Below are positions 1-8,853 of a DNA stretch of 64,000 bases, piece by piece. Every line of letters starts with the position of its first letter. Position 1 is the stretch's first letter. A program made the translations under genes and the position numbers. The stretch lies in the NCBI GenBank assembly GCA_964411985.1, contig CAYPNF010000020.1, positions 62,001 to 126,000 on the forward strand, read 5' to 3'. The stretch comes from CAYPNF01 sp964411985. GTDB taxonomy: Bacteria > Verrucomicrobiota > Verrucomicrobiia > Limisphaerales > J093. Under the pieces are notes generated by a model, which was given only the letters and a program-made list of their open reading frames with translations, was not told the DNA's origin and did no database searches.

Positions 1-1463
1 CCTTCCAACGAAGTGCCCCGGTATCCGCGGGCCACATGCCCGTAGCCAGGGCCCGAGTACCAGATCGGGTCGGAGATCCCACCTCCTGCCGAAGTGAAAC
101 CATAGATCTGGAAAGGCATCTCAAACGGCGCTCCCCCTGAGAAAAGCAAGCCAATGATCCACGCCAGGGCAACCTCGGAGTGGTATTGGCGAAGGCGCGA
201 GATGGCGTTGTCCACCGAGCAAGTCCCAATGGCCGTCCAGGGCTTCACCACGAAGTTGATGTCCGCTACCGGGTAGGCCGCCTTCATGTACGCCTGTTGT
301 GAGGCAATCTCGGCGCTGCTGGGCACTTGCGGCGACGCCGCGGTGCCGCTGTTAATGGGGACAATCCAAACCGTGGGAACATCCCGGGTCGAAAAACTCC
401 GCACCAAAGTGCTGGAGGTTTTTTCGTTGCCGAAGGCATCCTCAAAAGTGACCTGGAACGTGACCGAACCGCTGGTCCAACTGTCCGGCAGCGTGAAAAG
501 CGTGGTGCTGGATGCGGTGGCCTCGCTTACGCTCAACGGGACGCTATCGGATTGCATCAGCGGTGAGCCAGCGAGAGGAACGCCGTTCCTTTTCGCATGG
601 AGGTAAACCGAGACCGGTTGTGCCTTGGTGGTGCCCGTTACGGAGAGGTACACCCGGGCCACGGTCTTCTTGCCCGCCACCAGCGGGATGGTGTTGTCCC
701 GCGTTTGCACCGACTGGACTAACTCGAGGAATTGTGTCTGAAAGCCCAGGATTGCGTTCGGATCCGCCAGCAGGGGCAAAACGGTGCCCGCGCTGAATTC
801 CACCTGCCAGAGTTGCGAGAAATCGCGGGAATAATCGCGGATCGGTTCGATGACCAGGCCGTTGGCAGGCGACGCCACCTTGAGCGCCATCCGGGCTTTG
901 CCTCCGGCCTTGGAACGGATTTCTTCAAGCGGGATGGCCAATTCCCAGACGCGATGCCGCGCGAACGTCAGTCGACTGCCATCGAACTTAGTGGAACCGT
1001 CCGCGGCGAAAGAGTCAAAACGCATCGCCAACGACGAGCGCGTTGCCGGGGCTAGGGTACCGAGCTTTCCTAAATCCACGTACCGTTGCAGGGCGAGCGT
1101 TCGGGTGGAAGGATCCAGCGTATAGTTCAGGTCCACGTCGCGGGTGATTGCCAGGTCACGGTTGATGTCAAACGTCAGGGCGATCAAATCTTCCGCATCG
1201 TCTTTGGTTTGTCCTTCCACGTTCACGAGGAAGTAGGCGCGCCGCAAGTCGTTCTGGATCGCCATGTAACCGCCGTCGAGCCGCACCTTGGCAGCGCCGT
1301 CCCATTCGCCCCAGTCGATCTTTCCGTCCAGCCTCGGCGGTTTGGTGGTGAACTTGGACTTCAGGTCAAGCGCGGAGGCAGTGGGCAGAAGCAGTGCGCA
1401 GGCCACGAGGGTCAGTAGCCAACTGCGGGGAGTGGCAAGGTGATTGGGTTTGGCAGGAAACAT
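1..1463 (-). CDS. Secreted CBM9-like multidomain protein, 3' end outside window
   Basis: The minus-strand frame stays open from the ATG at 1463 to the window edge, giving 487 codons with no stop. Residues 1-31 form a signal peptide with a hydrophobic core (LLTLVACALLLPTASA). The mature start, LDLKSKFTTKPPRLDGKID followed by W-GEW, resembles the entry of family-9 carbohydrate-binding or DOMON-like domains, which covers roughly residues 35-160. A middle part (about 230-330) looks like Ig-type beta strands. The Gly/Tyr-rich part after residue 400 is unassigned. It could lead into a metallopeptidase domain, but no HExxH is visible inside the window. The CDS is well supported; the function is not. 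Confidence 0.72.
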   Translation of the reverse strand, partial: MFPAKPNHLATPRSWLLTLVACALLLPTASALDLKSKFTTKPPRLDGKIDWGEWDGAAKVRLDGGYMAIQNDLRRAYFLVNVEGQTKDDAEDLIALTFDINRDLAITRDVDLNYTLDPSTRTLALQRYVDLGKLGTLAPATRSSLAMRFDSFAADGSTKFDGSRLTFARHRVWELAIPLEEIRSKAGGKARMALKVASPANGLVIEPIRDYSRDFSQLWQVEFSAGTVLPLLADPNAILGFQTQFLELVQSVQTRDNTIPLVAGKKTVARVYLSVTGTTKAQPVSVYLHAKRNGVPLAGSPLMQSDSVPLSVSEATASSTTLFTLPDSWTSGSVTFQVTFEDAFGNEKTSSTLVRSFSTRDVPTVWIVPINSGTAASPQVPSSAEIASQQAYMKAAYPVADINFVVKPWTAIGTCSVDNAISRLRQYHSEVALAWIIGLLFSGGAPFEMPFQIYGFTSAGGGISDPIWYSGPGYGHVARGYRGTSLE

Positions 1464-1764
1464 AGGCAACCTCCAGACAACGCCATCTCAGGTTTTCCCC
1501 TCCCGATCCAACTCGCTTGACCCTTACAGCCGATGCAAGCCGCACCCAAGCAGGTGCGCGGTGGTCCGAGCATAGGGGTGAGATGATCACAAAATACCCT
1601 ATCACAACCACCTCCTTCGCGCAAACGCGGAAGGAGCACATGGACGGCCGCGAAGTTCTAAGGACGGGTGTGTCCGACCCCGCCACGAGTTGGCTGCCGC
1701 AGGGACGCTTGGTGGAGAATCCTGATTCTTGCAGCAGAGCGGGATGCTGGTAAGCTGGTGAGGT
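1464..1764. other. Intergenic, divergent promoter region
   Basis: About 300 bases separate the divergent CBM9-like gene and yjbQ. Both promoters must lie here. I see no clear -35/-10 pair, palindrome or RNA gene. A GGTGAGG-like stretch just before 1765 could serve as the yjbQ ribosome binding site. Confidence 0.4.
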
Positions 1765-2184
1765 ATGAAAAGCCTCACTGAGCAGCTCTGGTTTCAGGTC
1801 CCTGGCCGAAGGGGTTTTGTCAATATTACCGGCACTATCGAGGATCTGGTCGCCAAGAGCGGCGTTCAGGAAGGCCTCTGCCTGGTGAACGCCATGCACA
1901 TCACCGCTTCGGTGTTCATCAACGACAACGAACCCGGTCTGCACCACGATTACGAGGTCTGGCTGGAGAAGTTGGCTCCTCATGCCCCGACTTCCCAGTA
2001 CTGGCACAACCGCACTGGCGAAGACAATGCGGACGCGCACCTGAAACGGCAGATCATGGGGCGCGAAGTGGTGGTGGCGATCACCCGGGGGAAGCTCGAC
2101 TTCGGACCTTGGGAGCAAATCTTCTACGGTGAGTTTGATGGCGACCGCCGCAAACGAGTGTTGGTGAAGATTATAGGAGAGTAA
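1765..2184 (+). CDS. yjbQ: YjbQ/UPF0047 family protein
   Basis: The 139-residue protein has the usual length and core of the YjbQ (UPF0047) family. The signature His/Asp-rich motif is present (HNRTGEDNADAHLKRQIMG), as is the upstream LCLVNAMHITASVFIN strand. The family is a small trimeric beta fold with a conserved metal- or phosphate-like site, and some members show weak thiamine-phosphate synthase activity. The physiological role is unsettled. The ATG at 1765 follows a GGTGAGGT stretch. It converges with the hybrid kinase gene, leaving 26 bases between stops. Confidence 0.9.
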   Translation: MKSLTEQLWFQVPGRRGFVNITGTIEDLVAKSGVQEGLCLVNAMHITASVFINDNEPGLHHDYEVWLEKLAPHAPTSQYWHNRTGEDNADAHLKRQIMGREVVVAITRGKLDFGPWEQIFYGEFDGDRRKRVLVKIIGE

Positions 2185-2210
2185 ACAGTCGGTTGTGCCT
2201 TGTCCGGGGT

Positions 2211-5200
2211 TCAGCCCGGCCGCACATAGCGGCGCACCATTTCAACGAGCGTCCCTGGAGGCATGGGTTTCTGCATGGTCTCACGGATGCTGGGCACGCT
2301 GGTGGTTTCTGGTCCCCAACTGCCTCCGAAACCGGTGGCAAGCAGGATGGGCAACTCCGGGCGGCGCGCGTAGACGCGGGCCGCAAACTCGGTTCCTGTC
2401 ATGCCCGGCATACTGAGGTCGGTGATGACGAGCCGGAACTCCTGCGGATTCTCCATGAAAGCGGTCAAAGCGTCCTCTGGGCGCAAGTGAGCGCTGACCT
2501 GGTATCCTGCCCGAGTCAGAGTTTTGGCCACGACTCCGCAGACGGCTGGCTCGTCGTCGACCAAGAGGATCTTCTCCCCTTGGGCCTGGACCTTCTGAGG
2601 CGCTTCGGGCGAGGCAGACGAGGGCTTTCCTTCCTGAGCCGGGAGGAAGACCTCGAAAACGCTTCCGAGGCCGGGTTCACTTTGGACTCGGATAGCTCCG
2701 TTATGATCCCGCACGATCCCGTGAACGACAGCCAGGCCGAGCCCAGTGCCTTCCCCGGGCCCCTTGGTGGTGAAGAAGGGTTCGAAGATCCGGCCCACGA
2801 GAGAGGGGGCCATGCCGCATCCCTCATCCCGGACCGAGAGGCAGACGCTTTCGCCCAGAGGCATGCCAGGGACGGAAAGGGCGAGCTGGCTTGGAGCCTT
2901 GACGGAAGTGACCTTGACCTGGATGCGGCCAGGGCGGTCTTTCATGGCCTGCGCGGCATTCGTGCAGAGGTTCACGACCACCTGGTGCAGTTGGGTGGCG
3001 TCGGCCGGCACCGGGGGAAGGTCGGGCTCATATTCCTGGACCAACTCGATCGAGGCCGGCAAGGCACAGCGGATCAGCCGTAGGGCTTCCTGGACCACAT
3101 GCGTGAGATCAAGGAGTCGACGTTCTTGCTTCTGTTGCCGACTGAAGGCAAGGATCTGCTGGACCAGGTTTCGGGCTCGTTCAGAAGCGGCCAGGACTTC
3201 GTCCAGGCTTTCCTGAACCGAAGCGTTTTCCTTGCTGTCCTCCTTCGCGAGGTGAGCGTGGGGGATGATGGCGGCAAGGATATTGTTGAAATCGTGGGCA
3301 ATGCCCCCGGCGAGCGTCCCGATGGCCTCCATTTTCTGGGAATGCCGCAGTTGTTCCTCCAGCACCCGCCGAGTCTCCTCCGCCTGCTTGCGTTCGCTGA
3401 TCTCGCGGGTGAGGGATTCGTTAGAACGGGAGAGCTGTGCGGTGCGCTGTTTCACCCGGACCTCGAGTTCGTCTCGGGCCCGCTGCAGCTCGGCCTCGGC
3501 CGCACGCCGGACTTCAATCTCCCTCGTCAAGGCAGCATTGGTGCGAGTGATGGTGCGTGTGCGGTTGATGCCGATCCAGACCAGCGCGGCGATGAGGATG
3601 CCGAGCAGCGCAACGGCAGGCCGGAACCATGGCTTTTGCTGGAGCGGCGTTGGGAGCACTTCAAATCGATGCTGGGCGGGCGTATCGTCGGTGTTGCCGA
3701 AAGCGTCTCTCGCGCGGATTTCCAGGACGTGTGTCCCGGGGGCAGGTTCGCCCAGTTGCGCAGGGTTCAAGTGGTTCCCGGGCCAATGCACAAATTCCCC
3801 CCAAGCTCCGCCATCCACTCGCCAGGAGTAGCGATAAGACTCAGGAGGGTTGTCAGGCGAGAACCTCTTCCTGCCGCCGAACGTGATCAACAGGTTCCGC
3901 TCCGGCCCCACTTCGGGCTGTCCCTCTGAAATGAGGGTCTGAGGCGGGGCCGCCGCCGGCGTGTAATGGAACACCCCTTCTGGTGTGCCAATCCACATCG
4001 AGCCATCGGGCGTCAGGGTTCCCTCCAGCGCGTAGGCGTCCACCGGGAGGGAGACATAGTTGAGATCGAGATTGCCTGGCTGCTGGCGGAGATAAAAGCC
4101 GCCCCGGTCCAGCAGAAAGACGGTCTGCTTGTCAGAGGCGAGGCTCATCCGGTTGAAGCTGCCATGAAGGTTGGTCCATTGCCCTTGAGAGAAGAGAGCG
4201 CAGCCCGGCGATCCTCCGCGTCCGCCGTGGTAGAGGGTAAGCAGTTCCTGGTCGGGCACCACCATTTGCTGGAAGCCGGTATCCAGGATGTTTGTGACTC
4301 GTTCCCAGGCGGACCGAGTCCCCACGGGCCTGCGGTAGAGGCTGGAGTAGCCATGCAGCCACACGTAACCCGCGCCCGACGCCAGGCTTGGGTAGAGGAC
4401 GGATTTTGGCGTATGCTCGGCGGCCTCGAAACCCACCTTACCCTCTGAGATTCTGGCGATTCGGAACTCGACCGACGGATCGCGCTGCAGAGCCAGCCAA
4501 ATGGTCCCAGTGCTGTCCGCCGTGCTTGCCAGGATCCGGTGGTTCGCCAATTCCGGGGACTCGATCCTGTTCCATTCCCGCCCCTGCCGACACCGGGCCG
4601 CGGCGGTCGCAGGGCCTGATCTGCCAAAGACCCAGAGCCGACCTTGAGGGTCGACCAGGGCGGATTGATGCTTCTCCAGCCCGCAATCCACTTCGACGGG
4701 CTCGGCGGCCTGGGTCAACTCGGCGCGCAGTAGGCGGTCGCCTTTCAGGCTGATTCCCCAGGCCGAGCCCTGCGGATCTACCGCAAGGATCTGTCGCATG
4801 CCTTTTACGGGAATGAAACGTCCCTGGGTCATGGCGACGACGTTGGACCGTCCTCCGAACCAGATGCCGTTCGTTCCCACCACAGTGTGAGGCGGAGGGA
4901 GGTCGGGATGGAACTTCCATTCATGAGCGCCTGGATGCCACCGGACCACCGTGCCGTAACCCACACACCAGAGGCTGCCATCGGGAGCCTCCGCGATCTT
5001 GTACAGGCGTCCTTCAGGCGGGTGCAGGAACACCGCGGAGACCTGCTCAAATCTCTGTCCGGTCCACTGGCAGAAATGGAGCAGACCACGAGTGAAGTCT
5101 CGCGCTACGCCGTAAACCTTCCCCTCGCGGGTGGAACAAACAATCGTGGTCTCGGCTCCATGCGCCCTCCACTGGCCTCCACTCAGGATCAGCAGTGAAG

Positions 5201-5981
5201 TCTCGCCCTGGGCAAAGAGTTGTCCCTGCTTGTCCTCGGCCAGCATCAGGATCCGGTCCTCCGCTTCGTAGCCGGGGTCCCGGGGCGGGCCCCAGGATTG
5301 GCCATTCCACTGCACCCAACCCCGAGAGGTGGTGGCAAACCTCCGGGCTTTGGAATCGCGGAAGTAGTGGATGACGTAATCCATGGGCAACCCCGCGTCG
5401 CGGTTGTACGTCTTCCACTGCCCATCGCGTAGAAAGCCCAGACCTCCCACCGTCGCGGTCGGGTCGGGCCATTGGTCGCACGAGAACCAGAGCGCCCCGT
5501 CCGGGTCCTCTGCGATCTGTCTGACACCTTTCCCGGGGAGAGATTCGTCCGCTCCGCGCCGGTCATAGCGCTTGGTCCGGTGGTCGAACACGCCAGCCCC
5601 CGCGTCCGAACCCACCCATAATTCCCCTTTTGAGGTGACGCAGACAGATCGAATGAAGCTACTGGGCAGGTGGTCGTTGGTGTCGAATCGCTGCCATTGA
5701 TACCCGTCATAGCGTCGTAAGCCATCGGTCGTGGCCAGCCAGACGGTTCCGTTCGTCTCGAACGCGATGTCAAATACGCGTGCATTCCCCGCGCCCGCAT
5801 CCGATGTGAAAGAGGTCAATTGCCAGGAGCGGTCACGGACTGGGGTATACGACTCCTGGGCAGTCTTGGCGGGAGGAGCCAGCAGGAGGGTTAGCAGGAG
5901 GAGAACGAACCCCGGAGAGTTTCCCGTTTTACTGGAAAGAGTCACGCTCTTGCTTTCTAAGCTACTGGCCAAGAATGGCAT
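2211..5981 (-). CDS. Hybrid sensor histidine kinase/response regulator with periplasmic beta-propeller
   Basis: This is a one-component-style membrane sensor of about 1256 residues. In order it carries a signal anchor (about 25-40), a long run of two-component propeller repeats (WLATTDGLRRYDG, WVGSDAGAGVFD, LWFSCDQW), a Y_Y_Y Ig-like module, a membrane segment near 787-810, a coiled coil, and a HisKA box (GGIAHDFNN, His near 896). An HATPase domain (NLCTNAAQA, DEGCGMA, GTGLGLAVV) and a C-terminal receiver with phospho-Asp near 1188 (VITDLSMPG) follow. There is no DNA-binding domain, so output must pass to a separate protein. The open frame extends back to 6227, but that start overlaps the accA ATG. 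I prefer 5981 (MPFLASSLES); 6050 is also possible. The ligand is unknown, though such propellers often sense polysaccharide products. Confidence 0.88.
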   Translation of the reverse strand: MPFLASSLESKSVTLSSKTGNSPGFVLLLLTLLLAPPAKTAQESYTPVRDRSWQLTSFTSDAGAGNARVFDIAFETNGTVWLATTDGLRRYDGYQWQRFDTNDHLPSSFIRSVCVTSKGELWVGSDAGAGVFDHRTKRYDRRGADESLPGKGVRQIAEDPDGALWFSCDQWPDPTATVGGLGFLRDGQWKTYNRDAGLPMDYVIHYFRDSKARRFATTSRGWVQWNGQSWGPPRDPGYEAEDRILMLAEDKQGQLFAQGETSLLILSGGQWRAHGAETTIVCSTREGKVYGVARDFTRGLLHFCQWTGQRFEQVSAVFLHPPEGRLYKIAEAPDGSLWCVGYGTVVRWHPGAHEWKFHPDLPPPHTVVGTNGIWFGGRSNVVAMTQGRFIPVKGMRQILAVDPQGSAWGISLKGDRLLRAELTQAAEPVEVDCGLEKHQSALVDPQGRLWVFGRSGPATAAARCRQGREWNRIESPELANHRILASTADSTGTIWLALQRDPSVEFRIARISEGKVGFEAAEHTPKSVLYPSLASGAGYVWLHGYSSLYRRPVGTRSAWERVTNILDTGFQQMVVPDQELLTLYHGGRGGSPGCALFSQGQWTNLHGSFNRMSLASDKQTVFLLDRGGFYLRQQPGNLDLNYVSLPVDAYALEGTLTPDGSMWIGTPEGVFHYTPAAAPPQTLISEGQPEVGPERNLLITFGGRKRFSPDNPPESYRYSWRVDGGAWGEFVHWPGNHLNPAQLGEPAPGTHVLEIRARDAFGNTDDTPAQHRFEVLPTPLQQKPWFRPAVALLGILIAALVWIGINRTRTITRTNAALTREIEVRRAAEAELQRARDELEVRVKQRTAQLSRSNESLTREISERKQAEETRRVLEEQLRHSQKMEAIGTLAGGIAHDFNNILAAIIPHAHLAKEDSKENASVQESLDEVLAASERARNLVQQILAFSRQQKQERRLLDLTHVVQEALRLIRCALPASIELVQEYEPDLPPVPADATQLHQVVVNLCTNAAQAMKDRPGRIQVKVTSVKAPSQLALSVPGMPLGESVCLSVRDEGCGMAPSLVGRIFEPFFTTKGPGEGTGLGLAVVHGIVRDHNGAIRVQSEPGLGSVFEVFLPAQEGKPSSASPEAPQKVQAQGEKILLVDDEPAVCGVVAKTLTRAGYQVSAHLRPEDALTAFMENPQEFRLVITDLSMPGMTGTEFAARVYARRPELPILLATGFGGSWGPETTSVPSIRETMQKPMPPGTLVEMVRRYVRPG

Positions 5982-6225
5982 AGACGAAAACAGCCAGAGG
6001 ATGGCAATGTTGCCAGCCACGATCGTATCCTCTGCGAGAACAGGCAGCATCGATTTCAGGGGCAGTCTTCTCAAGACCAAGCGGTTCGTCAAGTATTGCC
6101 GTGGGGCCCCGGATGTGGCATAGAACCTCCTTCTCAGGGCTCTGAATTCGGCGTTGCGTGGGATCCCGTACATTCCTACACTCTTGCCGCAGTGAACCTG
6201 CGAATCGCGGCGCATCGCCTGCACC

Positions 6226-7224
6226 ATGAAACACTACCTCGATTTTGAGAAACCGATTGTTGAGCTCCAGAAGAAGCTGGAGGAACTCGTCAAACATTCG
6301 CAGGTGCACTCTTTGGATATTAACCTCCACGATGAGATCGCTCTGATCGAGGGGAAGATTGCCGAGACCCGCCGGGAGATATTCTCGAACCTGACTGCTT
6401 GGCAGCGCGTGCAGTTAGCCCGGCATCCCCGCCGTCCCTACACGATGGATTACCTGAAGCTGGCGTTCACCGATTTCTCCGAATTGCATGGGGATCGCCT
6501 CTATGCGGACGATCGCGCTTTGGTGGGGGGATTTGCGAAGTTGGGTGGGCACCCGGTGATGGTGTTGGGCACGCAAAAGGGCCGGGACACCAAGGAGAAC
6601 ATCCTCCGCAACTTCGGTTCGGCCCATCCTGAAGGCTACCGGAAGGCTCTGAGGCTCATGCAGATGGCGAGTAAATTTCGACTCCCCATCATTACCCTCA
6701 TCGACACTGCGGGCGCGTACCCGGGGATCGGGGCCGAGGAAAGACACATTGCCGAAGCCATTGCCGTGAATCTTCGGGAAATGACCTTGCTCGAGGTTCC
6801 GGTGGTGGCGGTGGTGCTGGGCGAGGGCGGATCGGGTGGGGCATTGGGGATTGGGGTTGCGGATCGAGTACTGATTCTGGAGAATGCCTACTACTCGGTC
6901 ATTAGCCCGGAAGGGTGCGCGGCGATCCTCTGGAAGGACCGCACCGCTGCGCCCAAGGCAGCCGAGGCGCTCCGAATCACGGCCAAGGACCTGCTTCAGT
7001 TGAAGTTGGTTGATGAGGTTGTTCTGGAACCACTTGGGGGTGCGCACAACGATCGTACCGCCATGGCTGAAACCTTTCGGGAGGTCGTTGTTCGCCATCT
7101 ACAGGAACTCATGGCGATGAGCAACGAGGAGCGCCTCCAGCAGCGCTATGCCAAGTACCGGTCTTTTGGCCATTTTCAAACCAACGCTACTCATCCTGTT
7201 CCCGCCGAAACTGATACCGCCTAA
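6226..7224 (+). CDS. accA: Acetyl-CoA carboxylase carboxyltransferase subunit alpha
   Basis: AccA and AccD form the carboxyltransferase that moves CO2 from biotin to acetyl-CoA, giving malonyl-CoA for fatty acid synthesis. The 332-residue protein has the expected length and motifs: an N-terminal helical region starting LDFEKPIVELQKKLEEL, the RHPRRPYTMDYL segment, FGSAHPEGYRKALRLMQ, the acyl-CoA loop IDTAGAYPGIGAEERHIAEA, and GEGGSGGALGIGVAD. The ATG at 6226 is the only sensible start, because the family begins a few residues before FEKPI. accD is not in the window. Confidence 0.97.
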   Translation: MKHYLDFEKPIVELQKKLEELVKHSQVHSLDINLHDEIALIEGKIAETRREIFSNLTAWQRVQLARHPRRPYTMDYLKLAFTDFSELHGDRLYADDRALVGGFAKLGGHPVMVLGTQKGRDTKENILRNFGSAHPEGYRKALRLMQMASKFRLPIITLIDTAGAYPGIGAEERHIAEAIAVNLREMTLLEVPVVAVVLGEGGSGGALGIGVADRVLILENAYYSVISPEGCAAILWKDRTAAPKAAEALRITAKDLLQLKLVDEVVLEPLGGAHNDRTAMAETFREVVVRHLQELMAMSNEERLQQRYAKYRSFGHFQTNATHPVPAETDTA

Positions 7225-7268
7225 CCCGCCCGCTGGCCGCAGTGGGCCCTCACGACCTGCGATCCTCT

Positions 7269-8252
7269 ATGCCGCCCCTCTATCCTCTGAGATTCCATCC
7301 GGTCTACAAAGAGCGGGTTTGGGGAGGTCGGAACCTGGAACGGCTTTACCGCAGGTCCCTGCCTCCACAACGATCGATTGGTGAATCCTGGGAGATTACC
7401 GATCGGCCCGAGGAGGTGAGTGTTGTGTCCGATGGGCCACTGGCGGGAGAGACCCTTCGATCGCTCTTGGAGCATCGTCCGGTGGAGTTGATGGGGGGCG
7501 CGCGAACGCAGGGGGGCCGGTTTCCGCTCCTTGTGAAAATCCTGGATGCGCAGGACACTCTGTCACTGCAAGTTCATCCTCCCGCTGCGATCGCACCCCA
7601 GTACGGGGGAGAACCCAAAACCGAGATGTGGTATGTCACGCATGCCACTCCACAGGCGCAGCTCTTTGCCGGACTGAAGCGAACGGTGACTCGGGCTGGA
7701 TTCGAGAGTGCCCTCGCAGCAGGCCAAGTGGAGGGATGTTTCCACCGGGTCGGGGTGAGGGCGGGCGACTCCATGTTTCTTCCCAGCGGCCGGGTTCACG
7801 CCATCGGAGCGGGCAACGTTATCTTTGAGATTCAGCAGAACTCGGATACGACCTATCGGGTGTTCGATTGGAATCGGGTGGGGTTGGATGGAGAACCGCG
7901 CGAGCTCCATCTTCGGGAATCCCTCGCATCGATTGATTTCAACGACTTTGAGCCTTCGCTCACACCTGTGATCTGGGAGGCTGCGGGGAAAGCACAGCGC
8001 CGGATGCTGGTGTCCGATCCGCTTTTCCAAGTCTGGGAGATGCTTTGGAGTGTGCCAGGGGAAGTTGGCTTGCCTGTGCCTGATCATCCCCACGTAGTGG
8101 GAGTGATCCGGGGTTGCCTCGAACTGGCTGGGGACCAGACTGGTCCAACGATGCAAATGGGGCCAGGCGACTTCTGCCTGGTGCCTGCGAGTTGCAGTCA
8201 CTTTCGTATGCTAGCCTCGGAGGCGGTTTGTCTCGTGGCGGTTCCTTGCTGA
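7269..8252 (+). CDS. manA: Mannose-6-phosphate isomerase, class I
   Basis: The enzyme interconverts mannose-6-phosphate and fructose-6-phosphate using a zinc cupin site. The 327-residue product matches the short bacterial class I form. Its motifs are YPLRFHPVYKERVWGG at the start, LQVHPP and KTEMWYV as metal-site strands, and the signature LPSGRVHAIGAGNVIFEIQQ followed by SDTTYRVFDWNR. The ATG at 7269 puts the family N-terminus at residue 4; an upstream ATG at 7242 adds nine residues without homology. It lies 44 bases after accA, possibly co-transcribed, and converges with cbiQ. Confidence 0.93.
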   Translation: MPPLYPLRFHPVYKERVWGGRNLERLYRRSLPPQRSIGESWEITDRPEEVSVVSDGPLAGETLRSLLEHRPVELMGGARTQGGRFPLLVKILDAQDTLSLQVHPPAAIAPQYGGEPKTEMWYVTHATPQAQLFAGLKRTVTRAGFESALAAGQVEGCFHRVGVRAGDSMFLPSGRVHAIGAGNVIFEIQQNSDTTYRVFDWNRVGLDGEPRELHLRESLASIDFNDFEPSLTPVIWEAAGKAQRRMLVSDPLFQVWEMLWSVPGEVGLPVPDHPHVVGVIRGCLELAGDQTGPTMQMGPGDFCLVPASCSHFRMLASEAVCLVAVPC

Positions 8253-8268
8253 GGCGACGTAGCCCGGT

Positions 8269-8853
8269 CTACTCCTCGCCACGGTACCCTCGCGCCACCA
8301 TGGCTTGGTGAACCCTTTCGGCTCGTTCATAAGCCCGGATGAAAAGCGTTCCCAGCGAACCTGCCAGGGCTTGGAACTCGCGCGTGCGAGAAGCAGAGAA
8401 CGTCCTGGCCTGACGCGCTAGCTGGAGCCGATGCCATTCGTCCGAGAGCACCGAGTAATAGCGTCCCCAGAACGCAAGGGTCTCCAGGAGCAGTCCCGGA
8501 AAACGCAAGTGCCGTAGCCCCGCCAGGAGGTCATGGAACGAGACAACGCGCAGCAGCAAAACCGCGATCCATAGGCTCAGGCAGGACTTGAGGACCAGAC
8601 TGGAAGCGCGCGCTTTCCACTCCGGCTGTCCCACCAACCCCAGCGCCACCACGCACGAGAACATTACCAGGACTCCCATGCGCCGCAACAGAGGAGCCCA
8701 TTCCACGCGGAGGAGGCAGCTGACTCCCAGCAGGGGCAAAACCAGCAGCGGCAGCCAGACTGCGGAGAGGCGGGGCCAGAGGCTTACGGCCACCACGGCT
8801 CCCAGAGCGACGAGAATGCGCCGGGCGGCTTGGGCAGGGGTGAGCGTGCGCAT
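8269..8853 (-). CDS. cbiQ: Energy-coupling factor transmembrane protein, CbiQ-like
   Basis: This 194-residue integral membrane protein has about four hydrophobic segments and the EcfT/CbiQ hallmark in its C-terminal half, the helix ARQARTFSASRTREFQ and the motif ERVHQAMVARGYRG, which in the family couples to ATPases. CbiQ is the scaffold of cobalt/nickel ECF transporters. It overlaps the stop of the upstream cbiM gene by one base (TGATG), implying translational coupling. It is shorter than typical CbiQ (about 225-260). No CbiO ATPase gene is adjacent. Confidence 0.86.
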   Translation of the reverse strand: MRTLTPAQAARRILVALGAVVAVSLWPRLSAVWLPLLVLPLLGVSCLLRVEWAPLLRRMGVLVMFSCVVALGLVGQPEWKARASSLVLKSCLSLWIAVLLLRVVSFHDLLAGLRHLRFPGLLLETLAFWGRYYSVLSDEWHRLQLARQARTFSASRTREFQALAGSLGTLFIRAYERAERVHQAMVARGYRGEE

